Assembly (NCBI RefSeq): GCF_000009265.1
Contig: NC_008380.1
Span: 191,501-255,500, forward strand
Direction: 5' to 3'
From: Rhizobium johnstonii 3841
GTDB lineage: Bacteria > Pseudomonadota > Alphaproteobacteria > Rhizobiales > Rhizobiaceae
Length of the DNA: 64,000 nucleotides
The position numbers and the translations under genes were made by a program. Below are positions 16,718 through 25,614 of the stretch, piece after piece (within the stretch, counting starts at the first letter, position 1; the number at the start of each line of letters is the position of its first letter). Under the pieces are notes generated by a model. The model was not told the DNA's origin. It made no database searches and saw nothing but the letters and a program-made list of their open reading frames with translations.

Positions 16718-17421
16718 GCAGCGATCTTCCTGGGTGAGAACTGCTGGACGTCGAGGATGCGGTCGGCGACGGCTTCGCGCACTTCCTCGTCGTGGAAGAT
16801 GCCGAGAAGGGCCACACCCGCCTTCTTCTTTTCCGCGATCATGCCGACGACGACGGCACGGTTCCTGGCATCGAGCGAGGCTGTGGGTTCGTCGAGAAGC
16901 AGGATTGTGTGCTCGGTGATGAAGCCGCGCGCGATGTTGACGCGTTGCTGCTCGCCGCCGGAGAAGGTGGCGGGCGGAAGCTGCCAGAGCGTTTCCGGCA
17001 GGTTGAGCCTGGCAAGCAGGGCGCCCGCCTTTTCCCGGGCCGTGACGGCGTCCTCGCCGCGTGCCACCAGCGGTTCGGCAACCACGTCGATCGCCGCGAC
17101 GCGCGGCACGGTGCGCAGGAACTGGCTGACATAACCGAGTGTATTGCGGCGGACGTTGAGCACGGTGCGCGGATCGATGGAGGCGAGATCGACGATGCGT
17201 CCGTCGTGGCGGATGAGGATCTGGCCGGTGTCGACGGCATAATTGCCGTAGATCATCTTGAGCAGCGAGCTCTTGCCGATGCCCGATGGGCCACCGAGCA
17301 CGACGCATTCGCCCGATGCGACCGAGAAGGCGACATCGGAGACGACAGGCAACTTGATGCCGTCGCGCAGATGCATGGTGAAGCTCTTGGAGACTTCGGA
17401 AACGACGAGGGGCGTTGCCAT
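16714..17421 (-). CDS. phnL: C-P lyase subunit PhnL
   Basis: This is an ABC-type ATPase, 235 residues, that works with PhnG, H and I in coupling methylphosphonate to ATP's ribose. It has Walker A GPSGIGKSSLLKMIYG near residue 44, signature FSGGEQQRVNIARGF and Walker B ILLLDEPTASLD. The D-loop to switch region reads GIFHDEEVRE, as expected of PhnL. The start is 26 bases past phnK's stop. It is not a transporter component despite the fold. Confidence 0.95.
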   Translation of the reverse strand: MATPLVVSEVSKSFTMHLRDGIKLPVVSDVAFSVASGECVVLGGPSGIGKSSLLKMIYGNYAVDTGQILIRHDGRIVDLASIDPRTVLNVRRNTLGYVSQFLRTVPRVAAIDVVAEPLVARGEDAVTAREKAGALLARLNLPETLWQLPPATFSGGEQQRVNIARGFITEHTILLLDEPTASLDARNRAVVVGMIAEKKKAGVALLGIFHDEEVREAVADRILDVQQFSPRKIAA

Positions 17422-17447
17422 GATTTCTTTTTCCTTGGTTTTGGGCC

Positions 17448-18224
17448 TCAGACTTGCAGGATCGAGGAGACGAGCAGCTGCGTATAGGGTTCGCGCGGGT
17501 CGTCGAGCACGCGGTCGGTGAGCCCGTGTTCGATGACGTAGCCGTCCTTCATCACCATCATCCGGTGTGAGAGCAGGCGGGCGACGGCGAGATCGTGGGT
17601 GACGATGATGGCCGAGAGACCGAGATCGTTGACGAGGCCGCGCACGAGATCGAGCAGGCGCGCCTGCACCGAGACGTCGAGGCCGCCGGTCGGCTCGTCC
17701 ATGAAGACGAGGCGCGGGCCGGTGACGAGGTTGCGGGCGATCTGCAATCGCTGGCGCATGCCGCCGGAAAAGGCGCGCGGCTGGTCGTCGATGCGGTCGG
17801 CGTCGATCTCGACGCGTTCGAGCCAGTCGATCGCCGAAGCGCGGATCTTGCCATAGTGCCGGTCGCCGGTCGCCATCAGCCGTTCGCCGACATTGGCGCC
17901 GGCAGAGACGGTCATGCGCAGGCCGTCGGCTGGGTTCTGGTGCACGAAGCCCCAGTCGGTGCGCATCAGGAAGCGCCGCTCGGCCTCGTTCATGCGGTAA
18001 AGATCGCGGTAGCTGCCATCGCGCATGTGATATTCGACGCTGCCGGTGCTCGGCAGCAGCCGGGTGGAGAGGCAGTTGAGCAGCGTCGTCTTGCCGGAAC
18101 CGGATTCACCGACGATGGCGAGCACTTCGCCGGGCCAGAGCTCGAAGGAGACGTCGCGGCAGCCGATGCGGTTGCCGTAGAATTTCGAAACGTCATGGAC
18201 TTTGAGAAGTGGAGTATCGCTCAT
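17448..18224 (-). CDS. phnK: C-P lyase subunit PhnK
   Basis: This ABC-type protein of 258 residues binds the PhnGHIJ core at PhnJ. It has Walker [15 protein letters not shown] near residue 37, FVHQNPADGLRM as the Q-loop with the PhnK-typical PADGLR, signature FSGGMRQRLQIARNL and Walker B LVFMDEPTGGLDVSVQARLL. Its ATG overlaps the phnJ stop as ATGA; a 48-codon upstream open extension only shadows phnJ. Confidence 0.95.
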   Translation of the reverse strand: MSDTPLLKVHDVSKFYGNRIGCRDVSFELWPGEVLAIVGESGSGKTTLLNCLSTRLLPSTGSVEYHMRDGSYRDLYRMNEAERRFLMRTDWGFVHQNPADGLRMTVSAGANVGERLMATGDRHYGKIRASAIDWLERVEIDADRIDDQPRAFSGGMRQRLQIARNLVTGPRLVFMDEPTGGLDVSVQARLLDLVRGLVNDLGLSAIIVTHDLAVARLLSHRMMVMKDGYVIEHGLTDRVLDDPREPYTQLLVSSILQV

Positions 18225-19096
18225 TCTGCAGCCTCCCGGGCCAGCATCTCGCCGGCATGTCCGTGCGCGCGGCGGTCTTCGCAATGATCGGTGTCGGAGC
18301 AGACGAACATGCGCCCGCCCTTGTCGTCGAGAACCACTTCGTCGAGATAGACGTCCTCGGCGCCGCAAAGGGCGCAGGGTTTATCGAAGCGCTGGATATC
18401 GAAGGGGTAATCCTCGAAATCCAGGCTGACGACGTCGGTATAGGGCGGAACCGCATAAATGCGCTTCTCGCGCCCGGCGCCGAAGAGCTGCAGCGCGTCC
18501 GACATATGCATCTTCGGATTGTCGAATTTCGGCGTCGGCGACGGGTCCATGACATAGCGGCCGTGGACCTTTACCGGATAGGCGTAGGTCCGCGAGATGC
18601 GGCCGTTATGGGCGATATCCTCGTAGAGCTTCACATGCATGAGGCCGTATTCTTCGAGCGCATGCATCTTGCGGGTCTCGGTCTCGCGCGGTTCGAGGAA
18701 GCGCAGCGGCTCGGGGATCGGCACCTGGTAGACTAGCACCTGGCCAACCCCGAGCTTTTCCTCGGGAATGCGGTGGCGCGTCTGGATGATCGTCGCATCC
18801 TTGGTATGCGTCGTCACCGCGACATTGGCGACCTTCTGGAAGAAGGCGCGGATGGAAACGGCGTTGGTCGTATCGTCGGCGCCCTGGTCGATGACCTTCA
18901 GCACGTCGTCCGGTCCGATGATCGAGGCCGTTACCTGCACGCCGCCGGTGCCCCAGCCATAGGGCATCGGCATTTCGCGCGAGGCGAACGGCACCTGGTA
19001 GCCGGGAATGGCGATTGCCTTCAGGATGGCCCGGCGGATCATCCGCTTGGTCTGTTCGTCGAGATAAGCGAAGTTGTAGCTGGCCAGATCGGTCAT
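18221..19096 (-). CDS. phnJ: Alpha-D-ribose 1-methylphosphonate 5-phosphate C-P lyase PhnJ
   Basis: This is the radical-SAM enzyme that breaks the carbon-phosphorus bond. In the 291-residue protein CALC gives Cys241 and Cys244, and CSDTDHC gives Cys266 and Cys272. These are the same numbers as in E. coli, where three bind the 4Fe-4S cluster and Cys272 forms the thiyl radical. The upstream frame is open but ATG 19096 (MTDLASYNFAYLDEQ) overlaps the phnI stop as ATGA and fits homologues. The full set of key residues argues for an active lyase. Confidence 0.97.
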   Translation of the reverse strand: MTDLASYNFAYLDEQTKRMIRRAILKAIAIPGYQVPFASREMPMPYGWGTGGVQVTASIIGPDDVLKVIDQGADDTTNAVSIRAFFQKVANVAVTTHTKDATIIQTRHRIPEEKLGVGQVLVYQVPIPEPLRFLEPRETETRKMHALEEYGLMHVKLYEDIAHNGRISRTYAYPVKVHGRYVMDPSPTPKFDNPKMHMSDALQLFGAGREKRIYAVPPYTDVVSLDFEDYPFDIQRFDKPCALCGAEDVYLDEVVLDDKGGRMFVCSDTDHCEDRRAHGHAGEMLAREAAE

Positions 19097-20199
19097 TCGG
19101 CGGCTTCCTTCATGTCTTCGCCACCGTTGCGGGCGGCTTCGAATTCGCGGCGCATGCGGCGGACGAGATCGAGTTCGGCCTGGAAGTCCACATAATGTGG
19201 AAGCTTCAGGTGCTCGACGAAGCCCGTCGCCTGGACGTTGTCGGAGTGCGAGATGACGAATTCCTCGTCCTGTGCCGGCGCGGTGATATCCTCGCCGAGC
19301 TCTTCGGCGCGAAGAGCCCGGTCGACCAGCGACATCGCCATCGCCTTGCGCTCGCTCTGGCCGAAGACCAGGCCGTAGCCGCGGGTAAATTGCGGCGGCG
19401 CCTTGGCCGAACCCTTGAACTGGTTGACCATCTGGCATTCGGTGATCTGGATGGTGCCGAGCGAGACGGCGAAACCGAGTTCTGGCACATCGAATTCCAC
19501 CTCGACGTCGCCGATGCGGATTTCACCGGTGAAGGGGTGGTTGCGGCCATAGCCGCGCTGGGTAGAATAACCGAGCGCCAGCAGGAAGCCCTCGTCGCCG
19601 CGGGCAAGCGCCTGCAGGCGGAGATCCCGGGTCATCGGGAATTCCATCGGCTCGCGGGTCAGGTCGCCGATCTCGTGATCTTCCGGCATGTCGCCGTCGG
19701 CCTCGATCAGGCCTTCTTCGCCGAGGATTTCGGAGACGCGCATGACGCGGCCGGTCTCGGCTGCGCGCTGAGCGGGCGTCTCGACCGCCTCGTCCGAAAG
19801 CAGGGAGGGATCGAGCAGGCGGTGTGTATAGTCGAAGGTGGGGCCAAGAAGCTGGCCGCCCGGCAGATCCTTGTAGGTCGCCGAAATGCGGCGTTCGATC
19901 GTCATATCAGCCGTGTCGAGCGGCCTGGAATAGCCGAAACGCGGCAGGGTCGTGCGGTAGGCGCGCAGCAGGAAGATCGCCTCGATCATGTCGCCCCGCG
20001 ATTGGCGGATGGCGAGTGCAGCGAGCGTGCGGTCGAAAAGCGAAGCCTCGGCCATGACGCGGTCGACGGCGAGCGCCAGCTGCGCCACAATCTGATCGAT
20101 GCCGATCGCCGGCAGCGAACGGTCGCCGCGACGGCGGTCGGCCAGCAGGCGGTGGGCATTGGCGATGGCGGTCTCGCCACCCTTGACGGCAACATACAT
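19093..20199 (-). CDS. phnI: C-P lyase core subunit PhnI
   Basis: PhnI is the nucleosidase subunit of the PhnGHIJ core, which displaces adenine from ATP with methylphosphonate. It has 368 residues, the family length. MYVAVKGGETAIANAHRLL, GYGRNHPFTGEIRIGDVEVE and QITECQMVNQFKG are conserved PhnI blocks; the last holds residues of the metal site. It lies 4 bases from phnH and overlaps phnJ by four bases. Confidence 0.96.
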   Translation of the reverse strand: MYVAVKGGETAIANAHRLLADRRRGDRSLPAIGIDQIVAQLALAVDRVMAEASLFDRTLAALAIRQSRGDMIEAIFLLRAYRTTLPRFGYSRPLDTADMTIERRISATYKDLPGGQLLGPTFDYTHRLLDPSLLSDEAVETPAQRAAETGRVMRVSEILGEEGLIEADGDMPEDHEIGDLTREPMEFPMTRDLRLQALARGDEGFLLALGYSTQRGYGRNHPFTGEIRIGDVEVEFDVPELGFAVSLGTIQITECQMVNQFKGSAKAPPQFTRGYGLVFGQSERKAMAMSLVDRALRAEELGEDITAPAQDEEFVISHSDNVQATGFVEHLKLPHYVDFQAELDLVRRMRREFEAARNGGEDMKEAAE

Positions 20200-20203
20200 G
20201 AGC

Positions 20204-20812
20204 TCAGATCTCCGTTGCTGTGATCTTGGTGGTGCGCGGCAGGCAGAGGAAACGCTTGCCCGCCGTCAGCACGATGTCGACGCCGCGCGGAAAGAGCGCG
20301 CGGTTCTCGGTCCAAAGCCGCAGGAAGGTCTCCGGCAGGCCGATAGGCGCGATCTCCGCCACGCTCTGGATGCCGGGACCCATCAGCGCCAGCCTGCGGC
20401 CGCCTTCGAGTTCGGCGAGTTCGATGATGAGTGTCGTCGAGCGGTCGGGATATTCCTGCGTACCTGATGCAAAGAGGCCGAAGGAGGAAAGTGCGGTGCC
20501 GGCCTCGGTGAAGGCAAAGCGCGCTTCGGCCTTTTCGGTGGTCAACGGCGCGCCGGTATGGAAGCCGAGCCACTCCGGCACGGCGGATCTCGCCAGTCCC
20601 TGGGAAAGCCAGACGGGCGTGTCGTGGTCGCAAAGCGTCAGCGCGATCGTGCCGGCGGCGATGCCGAGCGGGGCCGGCGGAGCGACGTCGGGCTGAACGG
20701 TCTGGATTGTGCCGGGGCGGGCCATGCCGTCCATCAGCATCTTGAAGACGCTTTGGGCATGGAAGACCGGCTCGACGAAGCCGCCGGTCAGAGCTTCTGT
20801 CTTCAGGCCCAT
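20204..20812 (-). CDS. phnH: C-P lyase core subunit PhnH
   Basis: PhnH is a structural and catalytic-core subunit of the PhnGHIJ complex. The 202-residue protein opens with GGFVEPVFHAQSVFKMLMDG, then MARPGTIQ, typical of PhnH, and has TALSSFGLFASGTQEYPDRS in the middle. Its ATG overlaps the phnG stop by one base (TAATG), indicating tight translational coupling in the order G-H-I-J-K-L. Confidence 0.95.
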   Translation of the reverse strand: MGLKTEALTGGFVEPVFHAQSVFKMLMDGMARPGTIQTVQPDVAPPAPLGIAAGTIALTLCDHDTPVWLSQGLARSAVPEWLGFHTGAPLTTEKAEARFAFTEAGTALSSFGLFASGTQEYPDRSTTLIIELAELEGGRRLALMGPGIQSVAEIAPIGLPETFLRLWTENRALFPRGVDIVLTAGKRFLCLPRTTKITATEI

Positions 20813-21288
20813 TAGTTGTCTCCCCGCACCATGGTGAAGAAATCGACGCGGGTTGCCGCCGTCTCGTCCGCCTTGCGGCGTTCGGCGTCGGCGATCCGCT
20901 CAGTGACCGGTAAAAGCAGGGCCTGTTCGACGAAATCCTTCGTCGCCTCCTCCTGCCAGAGCGCGTCGAAGATCGCCGCAAGCCTGGCCTTCTCGCGGTC
21001 GGTGCCGAGCGCCTGCGCATGGCCGACCGAGCCGGAGTCAAGCCGGACCGTCGCCCGCGTCACGGTCACTTCGCCGAGATTGAAGGGAGCGCCGCCGCCG
21101 CCGATGCGCCCACGCACCATCACCAGCCCGGTCTCCGGTCCGCGCACTTGGTGGGCAACAGGCTTTTCCGGCAGCGCATCGAAGGCCGCCAAGAGTTCGC
21201 TGCGCTCCGCACGCGCCAGCAGATCGGCGGCGCGTTTGCGCCCGGATGCCGTCTGTGACGCAGCGTCTGTCCTGTCCGCTGATATCAT
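20812..21288 (-). CDS. phnG: C-P lyase core subunit PhnG
   Basis: This is the first gene of the C-P lyase unit and part of the PhnGHIJ core. The start at ATG 21288 gives 158 residues and has GGGAAG ribosome-binding bases six bases upstream. A TTG 36 bases further up lies in the PhnF-type operator and is unlikely. GLVMVRGRIGGGGAPFNLGE and TRATVRL with SVGHAQALGTDREKA are conserved PhnG blocks. Expression should depend on phosphate starvation through the Pho box and be modulated by PhnF. Confidence 0.94.
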   Translation of the reverse strand: MISADRTDAASQTASGRKRAADLLARAERSELLAAFDALPEKPVAHQVRGPETGLVMVRGRIGGGGAPFNLGEVTVTRATVRLDSGSVGHAQALGTDREKARLAAIFDALWQEEATKDFVEQALLLPVTERIADAERRKADETAATRVDFFTMVRGDN

Positions 21289-21305
21289 CGCCGCTTCCCT
21301 TAAAA

Positions 21306-21323
21306 TGTCTATTGATATAGACA
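21306..21323. promoter_or_regulatory. Perfect inverted repeat, likely PhnF operator
   Basis: TGTCTAT (21306-21312) and ATAGACA (21317-21323) are perfect arms around TGAT, in the spacer between divergent phnG and phnF. GntR/HutC-type regulators bind GT-N-TA / TA-N-AC palindromes of this build, and the neighbouring gene is PhnF. It sits between the phnG ribosome site and the Pho box, a place that would block phnG transcription and may also affect phnF. Confidence 0.7.
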
Positions 21324-21357
21324 ACCATACAAGATATGTTTAGCTCTAAATCGATGT

Positions 21358-21376
21358 CGTGACAAGCGTGTGACAT
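21358..21376 (-). promoter_or_regulatory. Pho box upstream of phnG
   Basis: On the minus strand the sequence reads ATGTCACACGCTTGTCACG. TGTCAC occurs twice with an exact 11-base period, matching the PhoB consensus of CTGTCAT/C repeats. It is oriented toward phnG about 70 bases before its start. The site supports control of the C-P lyase unit by phosphate limitation. Confidence 0.78.
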
Positions 21377-21405
21377 CGTGAGTTAAATGGGCGGGCAGGG
21401 GCGGA

Positions 21406-22143
21406 ATGTCGGGATTGAAGCAGGTGCAAAGGCAGACCGGCGTGGCGCTCTGGCGCCAGATCGCCGATCGGATTCGCGAGGCGATCAGCAACGGCGCCTA
21501 TGACGAAACGGGAATGGTGCCGCCGGAAACGATGTTGGCGCTGCAATTCGGCGTCAACCGGCATACGGTGCGCAGCGCGCTGGCGGCATTGGCGCAGGAG
21601 GGGATCGTCCGTGCGGTACAAGGTCGCGGCACGCTGATCGAGCGCAAGGAGCGGCTGAATTTCCCGATCACACGGCGCACGCGCTTCACCGCCGGCATCG
21701 GCGATCAGGCGCGTGAAATGCGCGGCCTTCTGCTCGAGGAGGCGAAGGAAGAAGCGAGTGCCGAGATCGCCCGCTGGCTGGGTCTGAAGCCGGGAGAAGA
21801 GGTGATCCGCCTGGAAACGTTGCGCCAGGCAGACAAACGGCCGGTTTCAAGGGCGACGAGTTGGTTTCCCGCCAAGCGCTTTGCCGGTATCGGTGAGGCC
21901 TACCGGACGGAAGAATCGATCACCAAGGCTTTCGCCGAACTCGGCCTGCCGGATTATGTCCGGGCGACGACCGAGGTAACGGCCGCCCATGCGAGTGCAG
22001 CCGATATGGCCGACCTCGAACTCACCCCCGGTGCGATCCTTCTGATCGCCAAGGCGATGAATACCGACCTTGAGGGTGTGCCGGTGCAATATTCGATCAG
22101 CCGCTTCGCGGCCGACCGGGTGCAGTTCACCATCGAGAACTGA
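21406..22143 (+). CDS. phnF: GntR/HutC-family regulator of phosphonate use, PhnF
   Basis: The 245-residue protein has an N-terminal winged helix-turn-helix (about 12-78: WRQIADRIREAISNGAY, VNRHTVRSALAALAQEGIV) and a C-terminal UTRA ligand-binding domain to VPVQYSISRFAADRVQF. It diverges from phnG, with a shared 117-base control region holding a palindrome and a Pho box. By analogy with PhnF proteins it represses the phn genes until an effector is present; the effector is unknown. A strong hairpin follows its stop. Confidence 0.93.
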   Translation: MSGLKQVQRQTGVALWRQIADRIREAISNGAYDETGMVPPETMLALQFGVNRHTVRSALAALAQEGIVRAVQGRGTLIERKERLNFPITRRTRFTAGIGDQAREMRGLLLEEAKEEASAEIARWLGLKPGEEVIRLETLRQADKRPVSRATSWFPAKRFAGIGEAYRTEESITKAFAELGLPDYVRATTEVTAAHASAADMADLELTPGAILLIAKAMNTDLEGVPVQYSISRFAADRVQFTIEN

Positions 22144-22147
22144 GCGC

Positions 22148-22171
22148 CTTTCCCCGCCGAAGCGGGGAAAG
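22148..22171. terminator. Terminator hairpin between convergent phnF and gpmA
   Basis: Perfect 10-bp arms CTTTCCCCGC (22148-22157) and GCGGGGAAAG (22162-22171) around CGAA. There is no T-run on either side, so it may work in both directions as a weak terminator or transcript-end stabiliser. Confidence 0.65.
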
Positions 22172-22182
22172 ATCAGCTGAGA

Positions 22183-22818
22183 TCAATGCGCGCCCGACAT
22201 GTCGCCGAGCACTTCCTTGGAAGCGACGGTGGAATCCGCCTTCAGCTTATAGACCATCGGCACGCCGGTCGCGAGATTGAGGGCAAGCACGCCTTCGCGG
22301 CTGAGCTTGTCGAGCACCATCACCAGAGAACGCAGCGAATTGCCGTGCGCGGCAACCAGCACCTTCTCGCCCCTGAGCACGCGCGGCAGGATTTCTGTGA
22401 GGTAGTAGGGCCAGACGCGGGCGCCGGTGTCACGCAGGCTTTCACCGCCGGGAGGCGGCACGTCATAGGAGCGGCGCCAGATATGCACCTGTTCCTCGCC
22501 CCATTTGGCGCGTGCATCGTCCTTGTTGAGGCCGGAGAGATCGCCGTAGTCGCGCTCGTTCAGCGCCTGGTCGCGGATCGTCAGGAGATCGGGCTGGCCG
22601 ACCTTGTCGAGGATGAGCTTCAGCGTGTGCTGCGCACGCACCAGCACCGAGGTGTAGGCGACATCGAATTTGATCCCGTATTCGGCGAGCGCCGCACCGC
22701 CTGTATTGGCTTCCTGGATGCCGAGTTCCGTCAGATCGGGATCCTTCCAGCCGGTGAAGAGATTCTTCAGGTTCCAGTCACTCTGGCCGTGGCGAACGAG
22801 GACGAGGGTACCGCTCAT
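22183..22818 (-). CDS. gpmA: 2,3-bisphosphoglycerate-dependent phosphoglycerate mutase
   Basis: This glycolytic enzyme interconverts 3- and 2-phosphoglycerate. The 211-residue protein has [20 protein letters not shown] with the phospho-histidine in RHG, the catalytic-site block [27 protein letters not shown] and [11 protein letters not shown] with the second histidine. It is the last gene of a minus-strand run glk, exporter, dapB, gpmA, 21 bases after dapB. Confidence 0.96.
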   Translation of the reverse strand: MSGTLVLVRHGQSDWNLKNLFTGWKDPDLTELGIQEANTGGAALAEYGIKFDVAYTSVLVRAQHTLKLILDKVGQPDLLTIRDQALNERDYGDLSGLNKDDARAKWGEEQVHIWRRSYDVPPPGGESLRDTGARVWPYYLTEILPRVLRGEKVLVAAHGNSLRSLVMVLDKLSREGVLALNLATGVPMVYKLKADSTVASKEVLGDMSGAH

Positions 22819-22839
22819 GAATATGCCTCCGTAGTATCG

Positions 22840-23664
22840 TTATGAAGAAGAAAGCCCGAGCACGTCGAGCATGGAATAGAGACCCGGCTTTTTGTCGCGT
22901 GCCCAAAGGGCCGCCTTGATGGCGCCACGCGCGAAGATCGAGCGGTCGGCCGCGCTGTGCGATAGGGTGACGATTTCACCCTCGCCGGCAAAAAGCACGG
23001 AATGCTCGCCGATAACGGAGCCGCCGCGCAGCGTCGCAAAGCCGATCGTGCCCGCTTCGCGGGCGCCGGTATGGCCGTCGCGCACCCGGACCGATTGCGA
23101 GGCCAGATCGATGCCGCGCCCCTTTGCCGCGGCCTCGCCGATGAGAAGAGCGGTGCCGGAAGGCGCATCCACCTTGTGCTTGTGGTGCATTTCCAGGATC
23201 TCGATATCCCAGTCATCAGGATCCAGCGCACGCGCTGCCTGCTCTGCGAGCACGCTGAGCAGATTGACCCCGAGGCTCATATTGCCCGACTTGACGATGC
23301 GGGCATGGCGGGCCGCCGCGGCGATCTTGGTATTGTCATCAGCCGAACAGCCCGTCGTGCCGACGACATGGACGATGCGGGCCTGCGCGGCAAGGCCCGA
23401 GAATTCCACCGTTGCGGCAGGCGAGGTAAAGTCGAGCACGCCTTCAGCATCGAGAAATGCGTTGAGCGGATCGTCGCCGATGATGACGCCGGTCGGGCCG
23501 AGACCGGCGATCTCGCCGGCATCCTTGCCGACGAAGGGCGAGCCGGCGCGCTCGACCGCGGCATGCAGCCTGACGCCCTCGATTGAATGGATGAGCCGGA
23601 TCAGCGTCTGCCCCATGCGTCCGGCTGCGCCAACCACCACCAGTTTCATCGCAGCATCGCTCAT
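22840..23664 (-). CDS. dapB: 4-hydroxy-tetrahydrodipicolinate reductase
   Basis: DapB carries out the second committed step of lysine and diaminopimelate synthesis with NAD(P)H. The 274 residues include [16 protein letters not shown] as the nucleotide-binding motif, [11 protein letters not shown], and the catalytic block [20 protein letters not shown] with the conserved His-His and Lys. It starts 15 bases after the exporter gene and ends 21 bases before gpmA. Confidence 0.97.
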   Translation of the reverse strand: MSDAAMKLVVVGAAGRMGQTLIRLIHSIEGVRLHAAVERAGSPFVGKDAGEIAGLGPTGVIIGDDPLNAFLDAEGVLDFTSPAATVEFSGLAAQARIVHVVGTTGCSADDNTKIAAAARHARIVKSGNMSLGVNLLSVLAEQAARALDPDDWDIEILEMHHKHKVDAPSGTALLIGEAAAKGRGIDLASQSVRVRDGHTGAREAGTIGFATLRGGSVIGEHSVLFAGEGEIVTLSHSAADRSIFARGAIKAALWARDKKPGLYSMLDVLGLSSS

Positions 23665-23679
23665 GTCAGTCTCACCAGG

Positions 23680-25467
23680 TCAGTTTGAATCGGAGGCCGA
23701 AGGCCTCTGCAGGTTGTTGAGGCGAGCGTAAAGACCGTCGCTGACCTTCGCAAGCGTCTCGTGATTGCCTTCCTCGACGACGCGGCCCTGCTGCATGACG
23801 ACGATCTTGTCGGCGCGCACCACGGTCGAAAGCCGGTGGGCGATGACGACGACGGTGCGTCCGCTCATCGCTTCGTCGAGCGCTTTCTGCACGGCCGCCT
23901 CGGATTCGGTGTCGAGGGCCGAGGTCGCCTCGTCGAGAAGCAGGATCGGCGCATTGCGCACCAAGGCGCGCGCGATGGATAGCCGCTGGCGCTGGCCGCC
24001 CGAAAGCGTCACGCCGTTCTCACCGACCGGTGTCTCGTAACCCTGCGGCTGTGCCGAGATGAAGTCATGCGCATAGGCAAGCCGCGCCGCCTCTTCGACC
24101 TCGGCATCGGTCGCTTCCGGCCGGCCATAGCGGATATTGTCGCGGATCGTGCCCTCGAACAGATAGGGCTGCTGCGAGACATAGGCGAGCTGCTGGCGCA
24201 GCGACTTCTTGGTGATGTGGGCGATATCCTGCCCGTCGATCAGGATTTCGCCTTCGCGCGGATCGTAGAAGCGCGGAATGAGGCTGATGACGGTGGATTT
24301 GCCGGCGCCCGAGGGGCCGACCAGCGCTGTGGTCCCGCCGCCCTCGGCGATGAAACTGACGCCGCTGAGTACGCTCTCCTTACCGTAGGCGAAGGAAACA
24401 TTGCGGAATTCGATCCTTGCCTGCGTCACCGTCAGCGGCCGGGCATCCGGCAGGTCGCGCTGGCGCGGTTCCATGTCGAGCAATTCATAGATCATCCGCG
24501 CATTGACGACGGCGCGCTCCATCTGCACCTGCAGGCGGGCAAGCCGGCGGGCCGGGTCATAGGCAAGCAGCAGCGCCGTGACGAAGGAGAAGAAGGCGCC
24601 CGGCGGCACATTGAAGTAAATCGAGCGGTAGGCGGCATAGGCAAGCACGCTGGCGACGGCAAAGCCCGCGAAACTTTCCGTCAGCGGAGAGGTGCGTTCG
24701 GACAGCCGGGCAATCCGGTTCGCCCGGCTTTCGGCGCCCTTGATGAGTTTGTTGACCTTGCGCTCCAGCTCTTCTTCCATCGTGAAGGCTTTCACGATGG
24801 CGATGCCCTGGATCGTCTCCTGCATGGCGCCGAGAACGTGGCTGTTCAGATGCACGGCCTCGCGGGTCGCCGAGCGCAGCCGCTTGGAAACATACCGCAG
24901 CGCATAGAGCAGCGGCGGCGCCATGATGAACACGGCAAGGCTGAGCAGCGGATCCTGGATGATCATCACGGCGAGCAGCGAAACGAAGGTCAGCAGGTCG
25001 CGCACCGTCGAGGTGATCGTCAGGTTGAGCACGTCGCGGATGCCGCTGACATTCTGGCTTACCTGCGCGGCGATATGGGCCGAGCGCGCCTCGCTGAAGA
25101 AGCCGACCGAAAGCGTCATCAGATGCGCATAGAGCCGGCGCTGGTAACGGGCGACGATATCGTTGCCGACTCTGGACAGCGCCACCGCCTGGCCATAGCT
25201 CGCAAAACCGCGCAGCACGAAGGCGATGAAGATCGAAAGACAGATGATCCAGACGACGTCGGCGCGCCGGTTGGCGAAGGCCTCGTCGATGATCGCCCGC
25301 ATGATCCAGGCGGTGAACGCCGTCGAAAGCGCCACCACGATGAGGCAGGCGATCGCAAAGACATAGCCCCACAGATGGTCGCGGCCGTTTTCAGCGATGA
25401 TGCGTTTCAGGATGCCGGTTACGGTATCGCTGCTGACGCTCTGCGTTCTGCTTTCCGCCGCTTCCAA
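23680..25467 (-). CDS. MsbA-like ABC exporter, fused membrane and ATPase domains
   Basis: This is a half-transporter of 595 residues. Membrane helices lie in about residues 30-320 and the ATPase at 345-590. It has Walker A GPSGAGKSTVISLI, signature [15 protein letters not shown], Walker B ILLLDEATSALD and switch IAHRLSTV. The family includes MsbA lipid A flippases and multidrug exporters; substrate not known. A TTG at 25467 has AGGAAA eight bases upstream and is preferred; another TTG at 25491 adds eight residues. A hairpin separates it from glk. Confidence 0.9.
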   Translation of the reverse strand: MEAAESRTQSVSSDTVTGILKRIIAENGRDHLWGYVFAIACLIVVALSTAFTAWIMRAIIDEAFANRRADVVWIICLSIFIAFVLRGFASYGQAVALSRVGNDIVARYQRRLYAHLMTLSVGFFSEARSAHIAAQVSQNVSGIRDVLNLTITSTVRDLLTFVSLLAVMIIQDPLLSLAVFIMAPPLLYALRYVSKRLRSATREAVHLNSHVLGAMQETIQGIAIVKAFTMEEELERKVNKLIKGAESRANRIARLSERTSPLTESFAGFAVASVLAYAAYRSIYFNVPPGAFFSFVTALLLAYDPARRLARLQVQMERAVVNARMIYELLDMEPRQRDLPDARPLTVTQARIEFRNVSFAYGKESVLSGVSFIAEGGGTTALVGPSGAGKSTVISLIPRFYDPREGEILIDGQDIAHITKKSLRQQLAYVSQQPYLFEGTIRDNIRYGRPEATDAEVEEAARLAYAHDFISAQPQGYETPVGENGVTLSGGQRQRLSIARALVRNAPILLLDEATSALDTESEAAVQKALDEAMSGRTVVVIAHRLSTVVRADKIVVMQQGRVVEEGNHETLAKVSDGLYARLNNLQRPSASDSN

Positions 25468-25552
25468 ATAGGGTTTCCTGTCTCGGACCAAGCGCCCGCG
25501 AGGGCGACACGCACTTTTGCCGGGGTCTATAAAGAGTTGGGACCGGTTTGGC

Positions 25553-25595
25553 TAGAGCGCCGCTCGTCCGGACAGGACGCGCCAGAGGCGCTCTA
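25553..25595. repeat. Palindromic element between glk and the exporter gene
   Basis: Perfect 9-base arms TAGAGCGCC (25553-25561) and GGCGCTCTA (25587-25595) enclose an inner GTCC/GGAC stem. It lies after the glk stop and before the exporter start, so it may end or weaken glk transcription. Its build resembles the dispersed palindromes of rhizobia, but no second copy is seen in this window. Confidence 0.6.
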
Positions 25596-25614
25596 TTTGC
25601 TTTACGCGCCGGGG

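Noticed and set aside
21288..21324. TTG start giving a 12-residue longer PhnG
   Set aside because: It lies within the PhnF-type palindrome and lacks a ribosome site, while ATG 21288 has GGGAAG at good spacing.
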